A DNA stretch of 64,000 bases from an uncultured Bacillaceae bacterium (GTDB taxonomy: Bacteria > Bacillota > Bacilli > Bacillales > Caldibacillaceae): positions 1 through 64,000 of the forward strand of contig CALGAD010000118.1 of assembly GCA_937951955.1 (NCBI GenBank), given 5' to 3'. Positions 49,863 through 58,972 of the stretch are shown piece after piece (position 1 is the first letter of the stretch; each line of letters starts with the position of its first letter). The notes beneath the pieces are model-generated. The model had not been told where the DNA came from. It ran no database searches and saw only the letters and a program-made list of their open reading frames with translations. Both the position numbers and the translations under genes were made by a program.

Positions 49863-52367
49863 TTGTTGAAATGGGAAAATACAACTAAGTATGAACGGCG
49901 ATCGATCATCACTCTTCTTCTAGCATTTATAGCGTTATTTATTTCCAACCTTCCGATTTTTACTGAAAACAATTTAGATGGTATCTATTTAACACTCCAT
50001 ATCTTTTTTGAAGTCATTGCAATTACCATTTCTTTTGCCATCGCGATGCAAAGTTGGGTCGTTTTTTCTTATCGTCCAACCTTTGCCCAATTGATTATCT
50101 TTTCCAGTTTCCTTGCTGTCGGTACTTTTGATTTTTTCTATACTGTGACATTTTACGGCATGCCCCTTTCCTATCTTGATTACAGCATCAACCTTTCCAT
50201 CTGGTTTTGGGTTGTTGCCCGCATTATCCAGGCAACGATGATTTTATGGTTCGTTGTCTTACAGGATCGCATCCTGGATAAACAAATCAAATATCCTTTT
50301 TTCATGGCAACAGTTACATTTATTGCCGTCATCTGTTTATCAATCTTTCATTTTAATAATCATTTGCCCGTTTTATTTCGTGAAGGATCCGGTTCAACCA
50401 TATGGCATAAAATGATTGAACCGCTCATTTTGATGATTATCACTATTACTATCGTTAAATTATGGAAGTTCTACAAAAAAGGTCGGATTCCCGCAACATT
50501 AGCCTTAATCATGGCAACGATTTTTTTCCTGTTTAGCGAGCTCGTTTTCTTTTTCAATATAACGGTTTACGATTTATCCAATTTGCTTGGCCGTTTCTTT
50601 AAAATCGCCAGCTTTTTCTTCTATATGCGGGGCATTTACATCGGGACGATCCAGGCTCCTTATGAACATAATGAACAAGTCCGAAAATATTTATATCAAC
50701 GGGAACGGCTATTGCAGGCGATTAACGATTCTTTAGGCGAAGGATTGATGGTACTTGATAAAGAACAGCAACTCATTATGATCAATCCAGAAGGGGAGCG
50801 CATTCTCGGCTATAAACAAAATGAAATTAAAAACGAGAATATTCATCGCCTGATTCATAACCGGAAAGCAGACGGGTCTCCTTATCACATCCACGAATGT
50901 CCCATTTACCAAACATTAGAAACGAAGAAAAAGCGCCATGTGGAGGAAGATGTTTTTATAAATAGAGAGGGGAAAGCCATTCCCGTTTCCTATACCGCGA
51001 CACCTTTAATTGAAAATGGCGAAATCACCGGCTCAGTCGTCACCTTCAAAGATATTTCTGAACAAAAGAAAATAAACGATCGCATTCGTTTTCTCGCCTA
51101 TTACGATTCATTGACGAAATTACCTAACCGTTATTACTTCATGCAAAAATTGCAGGAAGAAATTAAGAAGACGAAAAAAGGAGAAACCATGGGCGTCATC
51201 TTTATGGATGTCGATAACTTACAAAATATTAACGATCACTTCGGTCATGAAATTGGCGATCAAGTAATCGTGGAATGTAGTAAAAAATTAACATCCAGTA
51301 AACTACCGATTTTTGTCGCCTATTTAGGGTCTGATGAATTTGGCATTATCTTAAAAGATCGGGAGGATAATATCGAAAATACCGCCCGTTATCTTTTAGA
51401 ATCGGTGAAAGATCCTTTTCTCATTAACGGTAAAAACATTTTTGTATCTGTAAGTATGGGAATCAGTGTATTCCCTAAAGATAGCAGAAGCCATGCAGAA
51501 TTATTGCAGTTTGCCCATATCGCCATGTTTAGTGCGAAGAAAAAAGGAAAAGGTCATATTCAATTTTATAATTTAGACCTGGATAAAAGACGATTGCGCA
51601 ATGCCTGGATTGAAGAAAACTTATATGAAGCATTAGTGAGCAATCAGTTTTCTGTCCATTACCAGTCCATCGTCAATACGAGTACCCGGCAGATTGTCGG
51701 CATCGAAGCCCTTGCCCGGTGGAAACATCCAGAAAAAGGATATATTCCACCCAACCAGTTTATCCCTGTAGCGGAAAATAATGGCTTGATCATTCCGATC
51801 GGGACATATGTTTTAGAAACATCGTGTCGCGATCTTGCAAAATTGCAGCAACAAGGTCTGACCGATTTGTATCTCAGTGTCAATGTTTCGATCCAACAAT
51901 TAAAATATCCTAACTTTTTACAAATCGTTAAAGATATCATTCATAAGTACGGCTTAGCGCCGGAACATATCGTTTTTGAAATTACAGAGACCATCACCTT
52001 GCTGGAAGATACCGATTTAATCGAGATCCTGCAAGAGTTTAAAAATAGCGGTTTTCGGATTGCCATCGACGATTTCGGGAAAGGCTACTCTTCCATTGGC
52101 TATCTAAGACAAATCACCGTCGATACGATAAAAATTGATAAATCGTATGTTTGGGATGTGCACCGGAATCAGATTGTGGCTCGCCTCACCAATGCGATCA
52201 TTGCTATGGCAAATTCTTTAAATATCGAAGTCGTTGTCGAAGGTGTTGAAGATTGGGAACACTTAAACTTTATCAAACATCATCCCCATATTCAGGCCCA
52301 GGGTTACTTATTCAATAAACCCGTTCCGTTCAATGAATTTTTACGATTATTGCAAAAAACGTCCTGA
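49863..52367 (+). CDS. Membrane-anchored PAS-GGDEF-EAL protein (c-di-GMP turnover)
   Basis: The protein has 834 residues: a MASE-like N-terminal sensor of about eight helices (1-270), a PAS domain (about 280-400, LLQAINDSLGEGLMVLDKEQ), GGDEF (about 405-565) and EAL (about 575-825). The diguanylate cyclase signature is GSDEF (Gly489-Phe493) rather than GGDEF, so cyclase activity is doubtful. The EAL part keeps EAL (Glu615), the Asn of SVNVS, FEITET, IDDFGKG, TIKIDK, EGVED and QGYLFNKP, the residues needed for c-di-GMP phosphodiesterase. Start is TTG 49863 with AAGAAGGTG upstream. A structured RNA lies 150 nt upstream, and MITE copy 3 follows 12 nt after the stop. Confidence 0.9.
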   Translation: MLKWENTTKYERRSIITLLLAFIALFISNLPIFTENNLDGIYLTLHIFFEVIAITISFAIAMQSWVVFSYRPTFAQLIIFSSFLAVGTFDFFYTVTFYGMPLSYLDYSINLSIWFWVVARIIQATMILWFVVLQDRILDKQIKYPFFMATVTFIAVICLSIFHFNNHLPVLFREGSGSTIWHKMIEPLILMIITITIVKLWKFYKKGRIPATLALIMATIFFLFSELVFFFNITVYDLSNLLGRFFKIASFFFYMRGIYIGTIQAPYEHNEQVRKYLYQRERLLQAINDSLGEGLMVLDKEQQLIMINPEGERILGYKQNEIKNENIHRLIHNRKADGSPYHIHECPIYQTLETKKKRHVEEDVFINREGKAIPVSYTATPLIENGEITGSVVTFKDISEQKKINDRIRFLAYYDSLTKLPNRYYFMQKLQEEIKKTKKGETMGVIFMDVDNLQNINDHFGHEIGDQVIVECSKKLTSSKLPIFVAYLGSDEFGIILKDREDNIENTARYLLESVKDPFLINGKNIFVSVSMGISVFPKDSRSHAELLQFAHIAMFSAKKKGKGHIQFYNLDLDKRRLRNAWIEENLYEALVSNQFSVHYQSIVNTSTRQIVGIEALARWKHPEKGYIPPNQFIPVAENNGLIIPIGTYVLETSCRDLAKLQQQGLTDLYLSVNVSIQQLKYPNFLQIVKDIIHKYGLAPEHIVFEITETITLLEDTDLIEILQEFKNSGFRIAIDDFGKGYSSIGYLRQITVDTIKIDKSYVWDVHRNQIVARLTNAIIAMANSLNIEVVVEGVEDWEHLNFIKHHPHIQAQGYLFNKPVPFNEFLRLLQKTS

Positions 52368-52379
52368 CACTACTCAATA

Positions 52380-52501
52380 GGGGCTGTCCAAAAAGGAAAA
52401 TTATTTCAAGTTGAACTAAATCAGAATGTTGATTTATCAAGGTTCTTGAACAAACAAAAGGGGCATCCAAAAGTCGAAAATACGACTTTTTGGACAGCCC
52501 C
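52380..52501 (-). mobile_element. 122-bp MITE-like element, copy 3 (inverted)
   Basis: This is the reverse complement of copy 1 with two substitutions over 122 bp. It lies 12 nt after the stop of the GGDEF-EAL gene, and its outer stem plus TTTTT at 52502 can terminate that transcript. Confidence 0.88.
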
Positions 52502-52605
52502 TTTTTATTATTAAATGATGGCGATCGATTAGGCACAAGTCACGATATAGAATTTCATCCATATGATAAAAGAGAGGCAAAAAGTGCTTAAAGGAGGGCC
52601 CTGCA

Positions 52606-53253
52606 TTGAGCTATGTTTGGGGCGTTGATTCATCCCAGGAAGTAACAAAGGAGCTCTATGATTGCGTACTGACGAATTTTGGTAAACCAAACTTCTGGGG
52701 ACGCTATTTAACGAGAGTAGAAGGTGCATCAGAAGGATTGACGCAGACAGAAATTGAACTCCTCCATAATAGTGGGACAAAAATATTACCGATATATAAT
52801 AATTTCCGCCAGGCCACGGGATATGCAGCCGGTCGTGTTGTCGCCAGAAACACGATTTTTAATGCCCGACGTCTCGGTATCCCGGAAAACACCGCTTTAT
52901 TTGCGAATGTGGAAAAATTTTTCCCGGTGGATGCCGATTGGATTCGCGGTTATGTTGATACATTTCTTCCTAGCGGGTATCGCCCCGGCATGTACCATGA
53001 TCCCGTAAATGGGAATTTTAACAATGCCTATTGTCAAGCAGTAGCAGCCGATAGTAACGTAAGTCAACAGCTCATATTATGGAGTGCGGAACCGGAAACC
53101 GGGACGACGAAGGCAACGGAAGCTCCCACCTTTCATCCAGCATCCCCACTTTGTGCGGCCAATATCTGGGGCTGGCAATACGGTCGCGATGATGAAACGT
53201 GTCCCATTGATACGAATTTAGTCGATGAACGCTTATTGCAATTTCTTTGGTAA
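52606..53253 (+). CDS. DUF1906 glycoside hydrolase-like protein
   Basis: This 215-residue DUF1906 (Rv2525c-like) TIM-barrel protein is related to GH25 lysozymes. It starts with WGVDSSQEVTKELYDCVLTN, has LTQTEIELLHNSGTKILPIY at the second strand, YRPGMYHDP in the middle, and ends IWGWQYGRDDETCPIDTN. The substrate is unknown, probably peptidoglycan or related glycan. No signal peptide is present, as in several Bacillus spore or cytoplasmic members. Start is TTG 52606, with AAGGAGGG upstream. Confidence 0.82.
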   Translation: MSYVWGVDSSQEVTKELYDCVLTNFGKPNFWGRYLTRVEGASEGLTQTEIELLHNSGTKILPIYNNFRQATGYAAGRVVARNTIFNARRLGIPENTALFANVEKFFPVDADWIRGYVDTFLPSGYRPGMYHDPVNGNFNNAYCQAVAADSNVSQQLILWSAEPETGTTKATEAPTFHPASPLCAANIWGWQYGRDDETCPIDTNLVDERLLQFLW

Positions 53254-53268
53254 ATAAGCGAACGCCAG

Positions 53269-53304
53269 CAATAAAAGGTCTGTTCCGCCCTGGAAATAGA
53301 CCTT
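53269..53304 (-). terminator. Terminator of the NrnB-like gene
   Basis: AAGGTCT (53275-53281) pairs with AGACCTT (53298-53304), with TTTTATT on the minus strand. Confidence 0.6.
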
Positions 53305-53349
53305 GTAACAATACTTAATGTAAACGGCAAATCAAAGAGGCATTGACCT

Positions 53350-54522
53350 TTATTTTTGCGTACGCTGAATATCCCGGTCAAAGCGTAACCAGGAGCGAAA
53401 ATTACGTTTCACATAATTTTCCGCCTCCTGGAAGGTGGAGAAACGAACATCTCCAACACGTTTTCCTTCATGTTCAATCGAGTACTCACCATCATCATTT
53501 TTAAAGATAAAGCTAATTTCGCCGAGATGGTTTTCATAATATGTGCCGTAGGGAGAGTCTTTCACATTAATTTCATTTTTCTCTGGATCAGGTTTAATTG
53601 GTGGGATATTAAAGACATCGGTAACAAATAGTTTAAAGCATTCCTCAGTCAAATCGCATCCGGATGCCTTTGGATGTCCTCCGCCGCCTAATTCCTTGGC
53701 AAATTTGGCAACGTCCACATGATCATGAATCGTGCGAAAACCGATTTTTTTACTGCCAAGGTTCACGAGGGCGATTAAATCAAGATGGGGATTGCGCTTA
53801 TTCAACGCATTCCCTAATTCCGATAAATACTGCTCCGCATAGACAATCCCGACACAATACTCCCCGATAAACATTTGAATGATTTGTTTATTTTTCGCAT
53901 GAATGTAGCGTTCTATTTTTTTCTCCTCTACATTCATGAGCATTTTTTCCATATCCGTTAGTTCAAAACTACTCGGGTTTTCCTGCAGTCGTTTCAATAA
54001 ATCTTCTTCAAAATGTTCCCGTCCAAACATGAAAAAAAGATCGTTCAAATGCTTAGCAATAATATTATTATTTTCATCCCACTCCCACGTATCGTATTGG
54101 CGAACAAGTTCGACAAATTCATCGAGTGCGGGAGTTGAGTTCAGCAACTTTTTTTCTAATAAATAGTCATAAAACAAAGAGGTGGCACATGTTTTCCGGT
54201 TGTCCTCGTAATCGGTCTTCACATAACCCCACTCATAATTGTTAAAATGAAGGGCCGTCACATGATGGTCGATGACTTGCACATGGCCACCGTTTTGATA
54301 ACGCTCCTGTAATAGCTTTTCCACATGTTTATTCACGGCTAAATCCGTTATATATAATTTCACATCTTGATTTCGGCCTTCTTTAATAAACTCTTCCACA
54401 CGCTGATTCAAATTGCGATAGGAGCAATGGGTTACATCCACTTTATCCCCAAAGGCCATTTTCGCAACAATGGCAGAGCCCAGACCATCTAAATCCGAAT
54501 CGGTAAATAACTTAACTTCCAA
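53350..54522 (-). CDS. nrnB: DHH-family oligoribonuclease (NrnB-like)
   Basis: This 390-residue DHH/DHHA1 phosphoesterase has metal-binding TDSDLDGLG near the N-terminus (Asp8, Asp10, Asp12), VIDHHVTAL (DHH), and the DHHA1 substrate loop ELGGGGHPKASGC. A C-terminal extension of about 80 residues (DPEKNEINVKDSPYGTYYEN onward) fits Bacillus NrnB, which degrades short RNAs and pAp-like substrates. Start is TTG 54522 with AGGAGG upstream. It is monocistronic. Confidence 0.82.
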   Translation of the reverse strand: MEVKLFTDSDLDGLGSAIVAKMAFGDKVDVTHCSYRNLNQRVEEFIKEGRNQDVKLYITDLAVNKHVEKLLQERYQNGGHVQVIDHHVTALHFNNYEWGYVKTDYEDNRKTCATSLFYDYLLEKKLLNSTPALDEFVELVRQYDTWEWDENNNIIAKHLNDLFFMFGREHFEEDLLKRLQENPSSFELTDMEKMLMNVEEKKIERYIHAKNKQIIQMFIGEYCVGIVYAEQYLSELGNALNKRNPHLDLIALVNLGSKKIGFRTIHDHVDVAKFAKELGGGGHPKASGCDLTEECFKLFVTDVFNIPPIKPDPEKNEINVKDSPYGTYYENHLGEISFIFKNDDGEYSIEHEGKRVGDVRFSTFQEAENYVKRNFRSWLRFDRDIQRTQK

Positions 54523-54687
54523 AATTAAAAACCTCCTACATCGATTTGCGGAAAACTCACTATGGGTATTATTGTACCACTTTCCGTCAACATTTTTTCA
54601 AGTAATTCCTTTGTTGAAAATTTGTGAGATTCTCTGCCGGGTTCTCTGCCATTATTATGTTGTTTGTTGACGGTAAACCCCGGTCAA

Positions 54688-56661
54688 TTATTTAATCGTT
54701 TCAATAAATTGAGAAAATCGATGCGAAACTGTAGGATTTTTATCGAAAATTTTCAGCAATTCATGAATGAATATTAACGCTTCTTCTTCCGAACCAAGGC
54801 TATAATTTTGCACAATTTTTTGGGGAATCGTATCTTGTTTAACCAGGTATGCGGCTAAATATCGATTCGCCTCTTTGGCATTTTCCCAAAGAATTCTGGC
54901 CAAGTCGGTGAGCCCATTTTCAGCCAGTTCAAGGAAAAACTTTCCGTATGCAAATAAAGCACTCGCTTCATCATACTTTTGCAGAAGATAGTGGGCTTTT
55001 TTGTACAGACGGTTACGTATGTATAAAGTTAGTAACGAATAACGAGCCCCCTGGTTATCCATTTCATTAAGGGTCAATATTTCTTCCAGATGCCGGATGG
55101 CGTTCAAGTCAAAACCTAACCTTTCCAGCAACATCGCCAATTGATGTTTCGCCCGTAAATAGGGACGGGCTTCAACATGAAGCCATAGATATCCATCCGG
55201 ATGATTTAAAAAGTCTTGAAGCTCTTCTTCACCAACTTGAACGGCTTTTTGCAATAAATGCAACGCTTGTGTTTCATCTTTCGCAAATTCCGATAAAATA
55301 ATGTAAGCATCTGGTAAGTTTGGATAAATTTTTAACGCTTCTATAGCAAGTCTTAACCTTTCGGGACCGCTCTTTTCAAAAGCTGAGTAAACGAGCGCTT
55401 CAGCCCATTCCTTTTTTTTATGATCATTCGTTTGTCCTGTATTAAAATCAGGTATCGATTTTTCCCTGCCTTCATCGTGCTGGATTGCTTCTTGATCTAA
55501 AAAAAAGCTCCCACTGTGAAGGCACCGTTCCATCATTTCCGCGTCATCATAATCATATGCCTGCCAATCCCCAGCATGTTGCTCTATTAAATCAATTTCT
55601 TCATTAATATAGTCGAAAATATCATTGGCGACTTTTGCTATGCTTGATGCGGAAACTTCATATTCCTCAGCTAGTTCCTTGTATGTATAATTCGTATCAA
55701 GAAGCCACATAGCCTGAAGATTATATAGGAGTGCCGCCAAATAAATACCCGGTTTGCGAATAATCGGTGCCTTTTCGCGACAATAGAAGCCCCAGCAGAA
55801 CAATGCTATTTTTATATCCTGTTCATTCACATGGTGAAAAGTCAATTCATCAATTAACATATAGGCAACGATTTCATAAATTTCCTTTTCAAAATGGATA
55901 GAATCAATGACTTCCTCAACCGATAAAGTTTCGTATGCTTCTCGATGATCCATTTCTTCTTTTTCGATTAGGGATTCGATAAAGCGAAAGATATCGTTTA
56001 CGATAAACAAAAAACGGTCCTGTAAAAAATGAACGGTACGTTTGTATTGAAGGTCCTTTATTTGCTTCTGAACAAGCTGAACGATGGCGTCTTTTCTCTC
56101 CGGTACAAAACCAACAGGTGGATAAAAGAGGATATATTCCTCATTTTTATATGGTAATAAGATTTGTAGATGGATGCCCCCATCTTCCATCGGATATTTG
56201 GAGTGAACGAAATAAGATGTCCCCGATAACACATCATCTATTATAAATGTACGCTCAGATTGTTTTCGGGAAATCCCGAATACCGGTACGGGGGATTTCC
56301 AGGTGCGAACAATCGATTGGATCCGGGGACGGTGGACATTTTTCGTTTCTTGATGAATAAAAGTTTCCATGATGGTTTTCCCAGTCGGAAGTTTTTCGTA
56401 GGAGATAAAATGACAGGTGAACAGGACTTCTAGCAATTCTTCTGGGATAAACACTTCGGGACAATTTTGCAGAAAGCGACCTAGTCCTCGTTGCAAATGG
56501 ATGGTATATCGCTCAACAGCAAATTCCAGAATCTGAAAACAAATTTGTTCCAGGTCTTCCAGCAAAACTTGTTCAACAAATATGACATTTTCTTTTCCAT
56601 GACAATGCTTAAATAATTTTCCACTACCACAAGGGCACGGATCATTCCGGCCGACTTTCAA
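54688..56661 (-). CDS. Large SEC-C zinc-motif protein with TPR-like C-terminus
   Basis: The protein has 657 residues. The N-terminus is a SEC-C zinc motif (NDPCPCGSGKLFKHCHG; Cys9, Cys11, Cys20, His21), as in SecA tails and many adaptor proteins. The middle (about 60-400) is unrecognised, with a helix-turn-helix-like segment YTYKELAEEYEVSASSIAKV near 350. The C-terminus (about 430-640) is a series of paired helices resembling tetratricopeptide repeats (ALKIYPNLPDAYIILSEFA, AIRHLEEILTLNEMDNQGAR). TTG 56661 follows GGAGG and starts right at the zinc motif. Function is unknown. A 95-nt gap separates it from the arginase-fold gene upstream. Confidence 0.7.
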   Translation of the reverse strand: MKVGRNDPCPCGSGKLFKHCHGKENVIFVEQVLLEDLEQICFQILEFAVERYTIHLQRGLGRFLQNCPEVFIPEELLEVLFTCHFISYEKLPTGKTIMETFIHQETKNVHRPRIQSIVRTWKSPVPVFGISRKQSERTFIIDDVLSGTSYFVHSKYPMEDGGIHLQILLPYKNEEYILFYPPVGFVPERKDAIVQLVQKQIKDLQYKRTVHFLQDRFLFIVNDIFRFIESLIEKEEMDHREAYETLSVEEVIDSIHFEKEIYEIVAYMLIDELTFHHVNEQDIKIALFCWGFYCREKAPIIRKPGIYLAALLYNLQAMWLLDTNYTYKELAEEYEVSASSIAKVANDIFDYINEEIDLIEQHAGDWQAYDYDDAEMMERCLHSGSFFLDQEAIQHDEGREKSIPDFNTGQTNDHKKKEWAEALVYSAFEKSGPERLRLAIEALKIYPNLPDAYIILSEFAKDETQALHLLQKAVQVGEEELQDFLNHPDGYLWLHVEARPYLRAKHQLAMLLERLGFDLNAIRHLEEILTLNEMDNQGARYSLLTLYIRNRLYKKAHYLLQKYDEASALFAYGKFFLELAENGLTDLARILWENAKEANRYLAAYLVKQDTIPQKIVQNYSLGSEEEALIFIHELLKIFDKNPTVSHRFSQFIETIK

Positions 56662-56756
56662 TAGTATTACCTCCGCCAATTCAATTTTCTTTTTTATTGT
56701 AGCATGTTTAAGAATTGATAAAAAGAGGAGAATAGGCTTTTGAAGTGGTGGGGCGA

Positions 56757-57575
56757 TCAAGCTGGCGTCAGTGGCCGGTCCGTCGGTTCAAAGGAAACAA
56801 CACCGAAGTTTTGCGCAAAATGAACTAACAAGCGATTGACAATTTCATTCATCTTGATGAGATGCCAGTTCGAAACTTGTAAAATGTCTTCCGCTCGATC
56901 GATATATTCGCCGCATACGTCCATGGCCAAAATTTGATAATGCTTCGCCAGGTTTTCTAAAAAGTACAGCATTTGGACAAGAGACATGCTGCCCTGATCC
57001 CAGTTTGTCATCGCCTCGGTACGATACAAAACATCTTTATCGATACTGATATAGATCGCTTTTTCTTGGGCTAAAAATGAGCGTATTTCATTCAAAATGA
57101 CATTCAAGGGGGTATGATTCAATTTTTCCTCATGAATCATCAAGACAGGTTTTGGAAAGAAAGGTTTTGGAGCACGGTAATCATCCATATTCACACCAAG
57201 GATAACTACCTTCTGCAGTGAAGGGTGATCAAGCATCGTCTGGGTAACCCATGATCCACAAGAAAGCAATGGTGCTTGATCGAGCATATCGGAGTGATGA
57301 TCAAATAAAACGAGAGAAAAGGGATTTTTTATTCGTTCCAATAAGAGATAGCTGACATAATGGTAGTTGCCATTACCGATAAATGTAAGTGTACTCGTTC
57401 CTTCTCGTCGCAATAGTTTGCGTATAGTCCGTAAAGAATTCCGTTCACACAAACTATTTGTACCATGAATATGGGAACAATCAATCCAATGGTGGGGGAA
57501 TTTTTGTAATAGATTTTGTTTTTTCAAACTTTCATCGAAGTTTAATAGAGTAATTTTTCGTCGATCAATTTCCAC
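56757..57575 (-). CDS. Arginase-fold (ureohydrolase-like) protein
   Basis: This 272-residue protein carries ureohydrolase metal motifs in order: GNGNYHYVS (in place of GGDHS), LVLFDHHSDM (DxHxD type) and YISIDKDVLYRTE (SxDxDxxDP type, with Tyr-Arg in place of the last Asp-Pro context), then AMDVCGEY. The first motif is degenerate, so substrate and activity are uncertain. It is not a standard SpeB or RocF. GTG 57575 follows GGGAGAGG. It is probably co-transcribed with the SEC-C gene. Confidence 0.72.
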   Translation of the reverse strand: MEIDRRKITLLNFDESLKKQNLLQKFPHHWIDCSHIHGTNSLCERNSLRTIRKLLRREGTSTLTFIGNGNYHYVSYLLLERIKNPFSLVLFDHHSDMLDQAPLLSCGSWVTQTMLDHPSLQKVVILGVNMDDYRAPKPFFPKPVLMIHEEKLNHTPLNVILNEIRSFLAQEKAIYISIDKDVLYRTEAMTNWDQGSMSLVQMLYFLENLAKHYQILAMDVCGEYIDRAEDILQVSNWHLIKMNEIVNRLLVHFAQNFGVVSFEPTDRPLTPA

Positions 57576-57754
57576 GGTTCATCCTCTCCCTTTATTGTTC
57601 TAATTTTTTCCTTCGAGGAAATAGAGCAATATGACTGGTTCAGAAACGAAAAAATATGGCTTAAACTCATTATATCTTTAATTTTTTAATAAAAAATGAA
57701 CATTTCGGGAATTTCTATCATGCTACTTGACTTTCATGTTCGATTTACATGTTT

Positions 57755-57943
57755 TTTGAATCATTTCATCTGTAATTTGGATAAATGTCACAGCAATTCA
57801 GGTAATTCCCCTTCAATTTTGAGTATTTTCAACAAGGATTTGAGCAATTTTAACTCGTTTTTGAGTAATTTCTACTCGAATTTGCATATTTTTTCTACCT
57901 ATTTGAGTAATTGAGCCGGTGATTTGAGCAAATTATACTTGAT
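57755..57943. repeat. 21-bp periodic array C (9 units, TTTGAGTAATTTC type)
   Basis: Nine units begin at 57755 and every 21 bp to 57923, with the same 13-base core and orientation as array B (TTTGAGTAAwTTC) and eight near-free bases. The array fills the gap between the arginase-fold gene and the rbsB terminator, ending 7 bp from that hairpin. Confidence 0.88.
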
Positions 57944-57946
57944 TTA

Positions 57947-57979
57947 TAGAAACAGCCGCCCGGAATACGGACGGCTGTT
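57947..57979 (-). terminator. Terminator of the rbs operon
   Basis: AACAGCCGcCCG (57951-57962) pairs with CGGaCGGCTGTT (57968-57979), followed on the minus strand by TTTCTAT. Confidence 0.8.
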
Positions 57980-58000
57980 CAGAAAGGCATTGTTCTATCC

Positions 58001-58942
58001 TTATTCTTGTGTTACTAGTTCTAACTCAACTGGAATGAACTCATCGACGGACTCACCATTTAACACTTTTTGAGCCGTTTCCACACCGATGGATCCGATT
58101 AATTCCGGTTTTTGGGCAACGGTTGCAAACATTTTTCCTTCATTAACCGCGTTCACCGCATCATCCGTTGCATCAAAGCCTACCACGATGACATCGCTCA
58201 TCCCTGCTGCATCGAGTGCTTCCAGTGCTCCTAGAGCCATTTCATCGTTATGGGCAAAGACGGCATCGAATTCCGGTGTACTTTGAATAATGTTTTCCAT
58301 AACGGTTAGACCCTCAGCCCGGTTAAAGTTGGCCGTTTGTCTTGCAACAACTTCAATGCCATCTGCTGCATCGACAGCTTCATTAAAGCCCTGTCCCCGC
58401 TCCCGAGCGGCAGAAGCACCGGGAATTCCTTCTAGTTCAACAACTTTACCTGAACCACCTAATTGTTCAATAATTAATTCACCAGCCATTCTTCCTCCGG
58501 CGACGTTATCCGAAGCAATATGGGCTACCACCTCTCCACCTTCAGCACTCCGGTCAAGGGTAATTACCGGGATATCGGCTTCATTAGCAGATTCAATTGC
58601 AGCAACGACCGATGACGAGTCGGTTGGATTAATGAGTAGAATGTCGACCCCTTGTTGAATTAAGTCTTCAATATCACTGACTTGTTTTGCCGGGTCATCC
58701 TGGGCATCGACTGTAATAATTTCCAGCCCCAGTTCCCCGGCTTTAGCTTCCGCGCCTTCCTTCAAGGTAACGAAAAACGGGTTATTTAATGTGGATACGG
58801 AAAGGCCGATTTTAAACGCTCCATCGGAACCACCAGTGTCTTCATCTCCATTTCCCGATGTCTCTACTTCCCCGGTTGAACATGCCCCCAACAACATGAA
58901 TACGAGAAGCATACTGACCAGCGCGAAAAGTTTCCTTTTCAT
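58001..58942 (-). CDS. rbsB: Ribose ABC transporter substrate-binding lipoprotein RbsB
   Basis: This 313-residue type I sugar-binding lipoprotein has lipobox LLGAC (Cys21) and an acidic Gly/Asp linker. The mature domain has KIGLSVSTLNNPFFVTLKEG, DLIQQGVDILLINPTDSSSV and AVFAHNDEMALGALEALDAA, characteristic of RbsB. It delivers D-ribose to RbsAC. It is last gene of the operon, 30 nt after rbsC, with its own good ribosome binding site (AAAGGGGGAAA). Confidence 0.95.
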   Translation of the reverse strand: MKRKLFALVSMLLVFMLLGACSTGEVETSGNGDEDTGGSDGAFKIGLSVSTLNNPFFVTLKEGAEAKAGELGLEIITVDAQDDPAKQVSDIEDLIQQGVDILLINPTDSSSVVAAIESANEADIPVITLDRSAEGGEVVAHIASDNVAGGRMAGELIIEQLGGSGKVVELEGIPGASAARERGQGFNEAVDAADGIEVVARQTANFNRAEGLTVMENIIQSTPEFDAVFAHNDEMALGALEALDAAGMSDVIVVGFDATDDAVNAVNEGKMFATVAQKPELIGSIGVETAQKVLNGESVDEFIPVELELVTQE

Positions 58943-58972
58943 CGAAACATTTCCCCCTTTAAATCATTTATT

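Noticed and set aside
57696..57914. A plus-strand ORF of 72 residues rich in Ser, Asn, Phe and Leu
   Set aside because: It is the translation of array C, with no ribosome binding site and no recognisable family.
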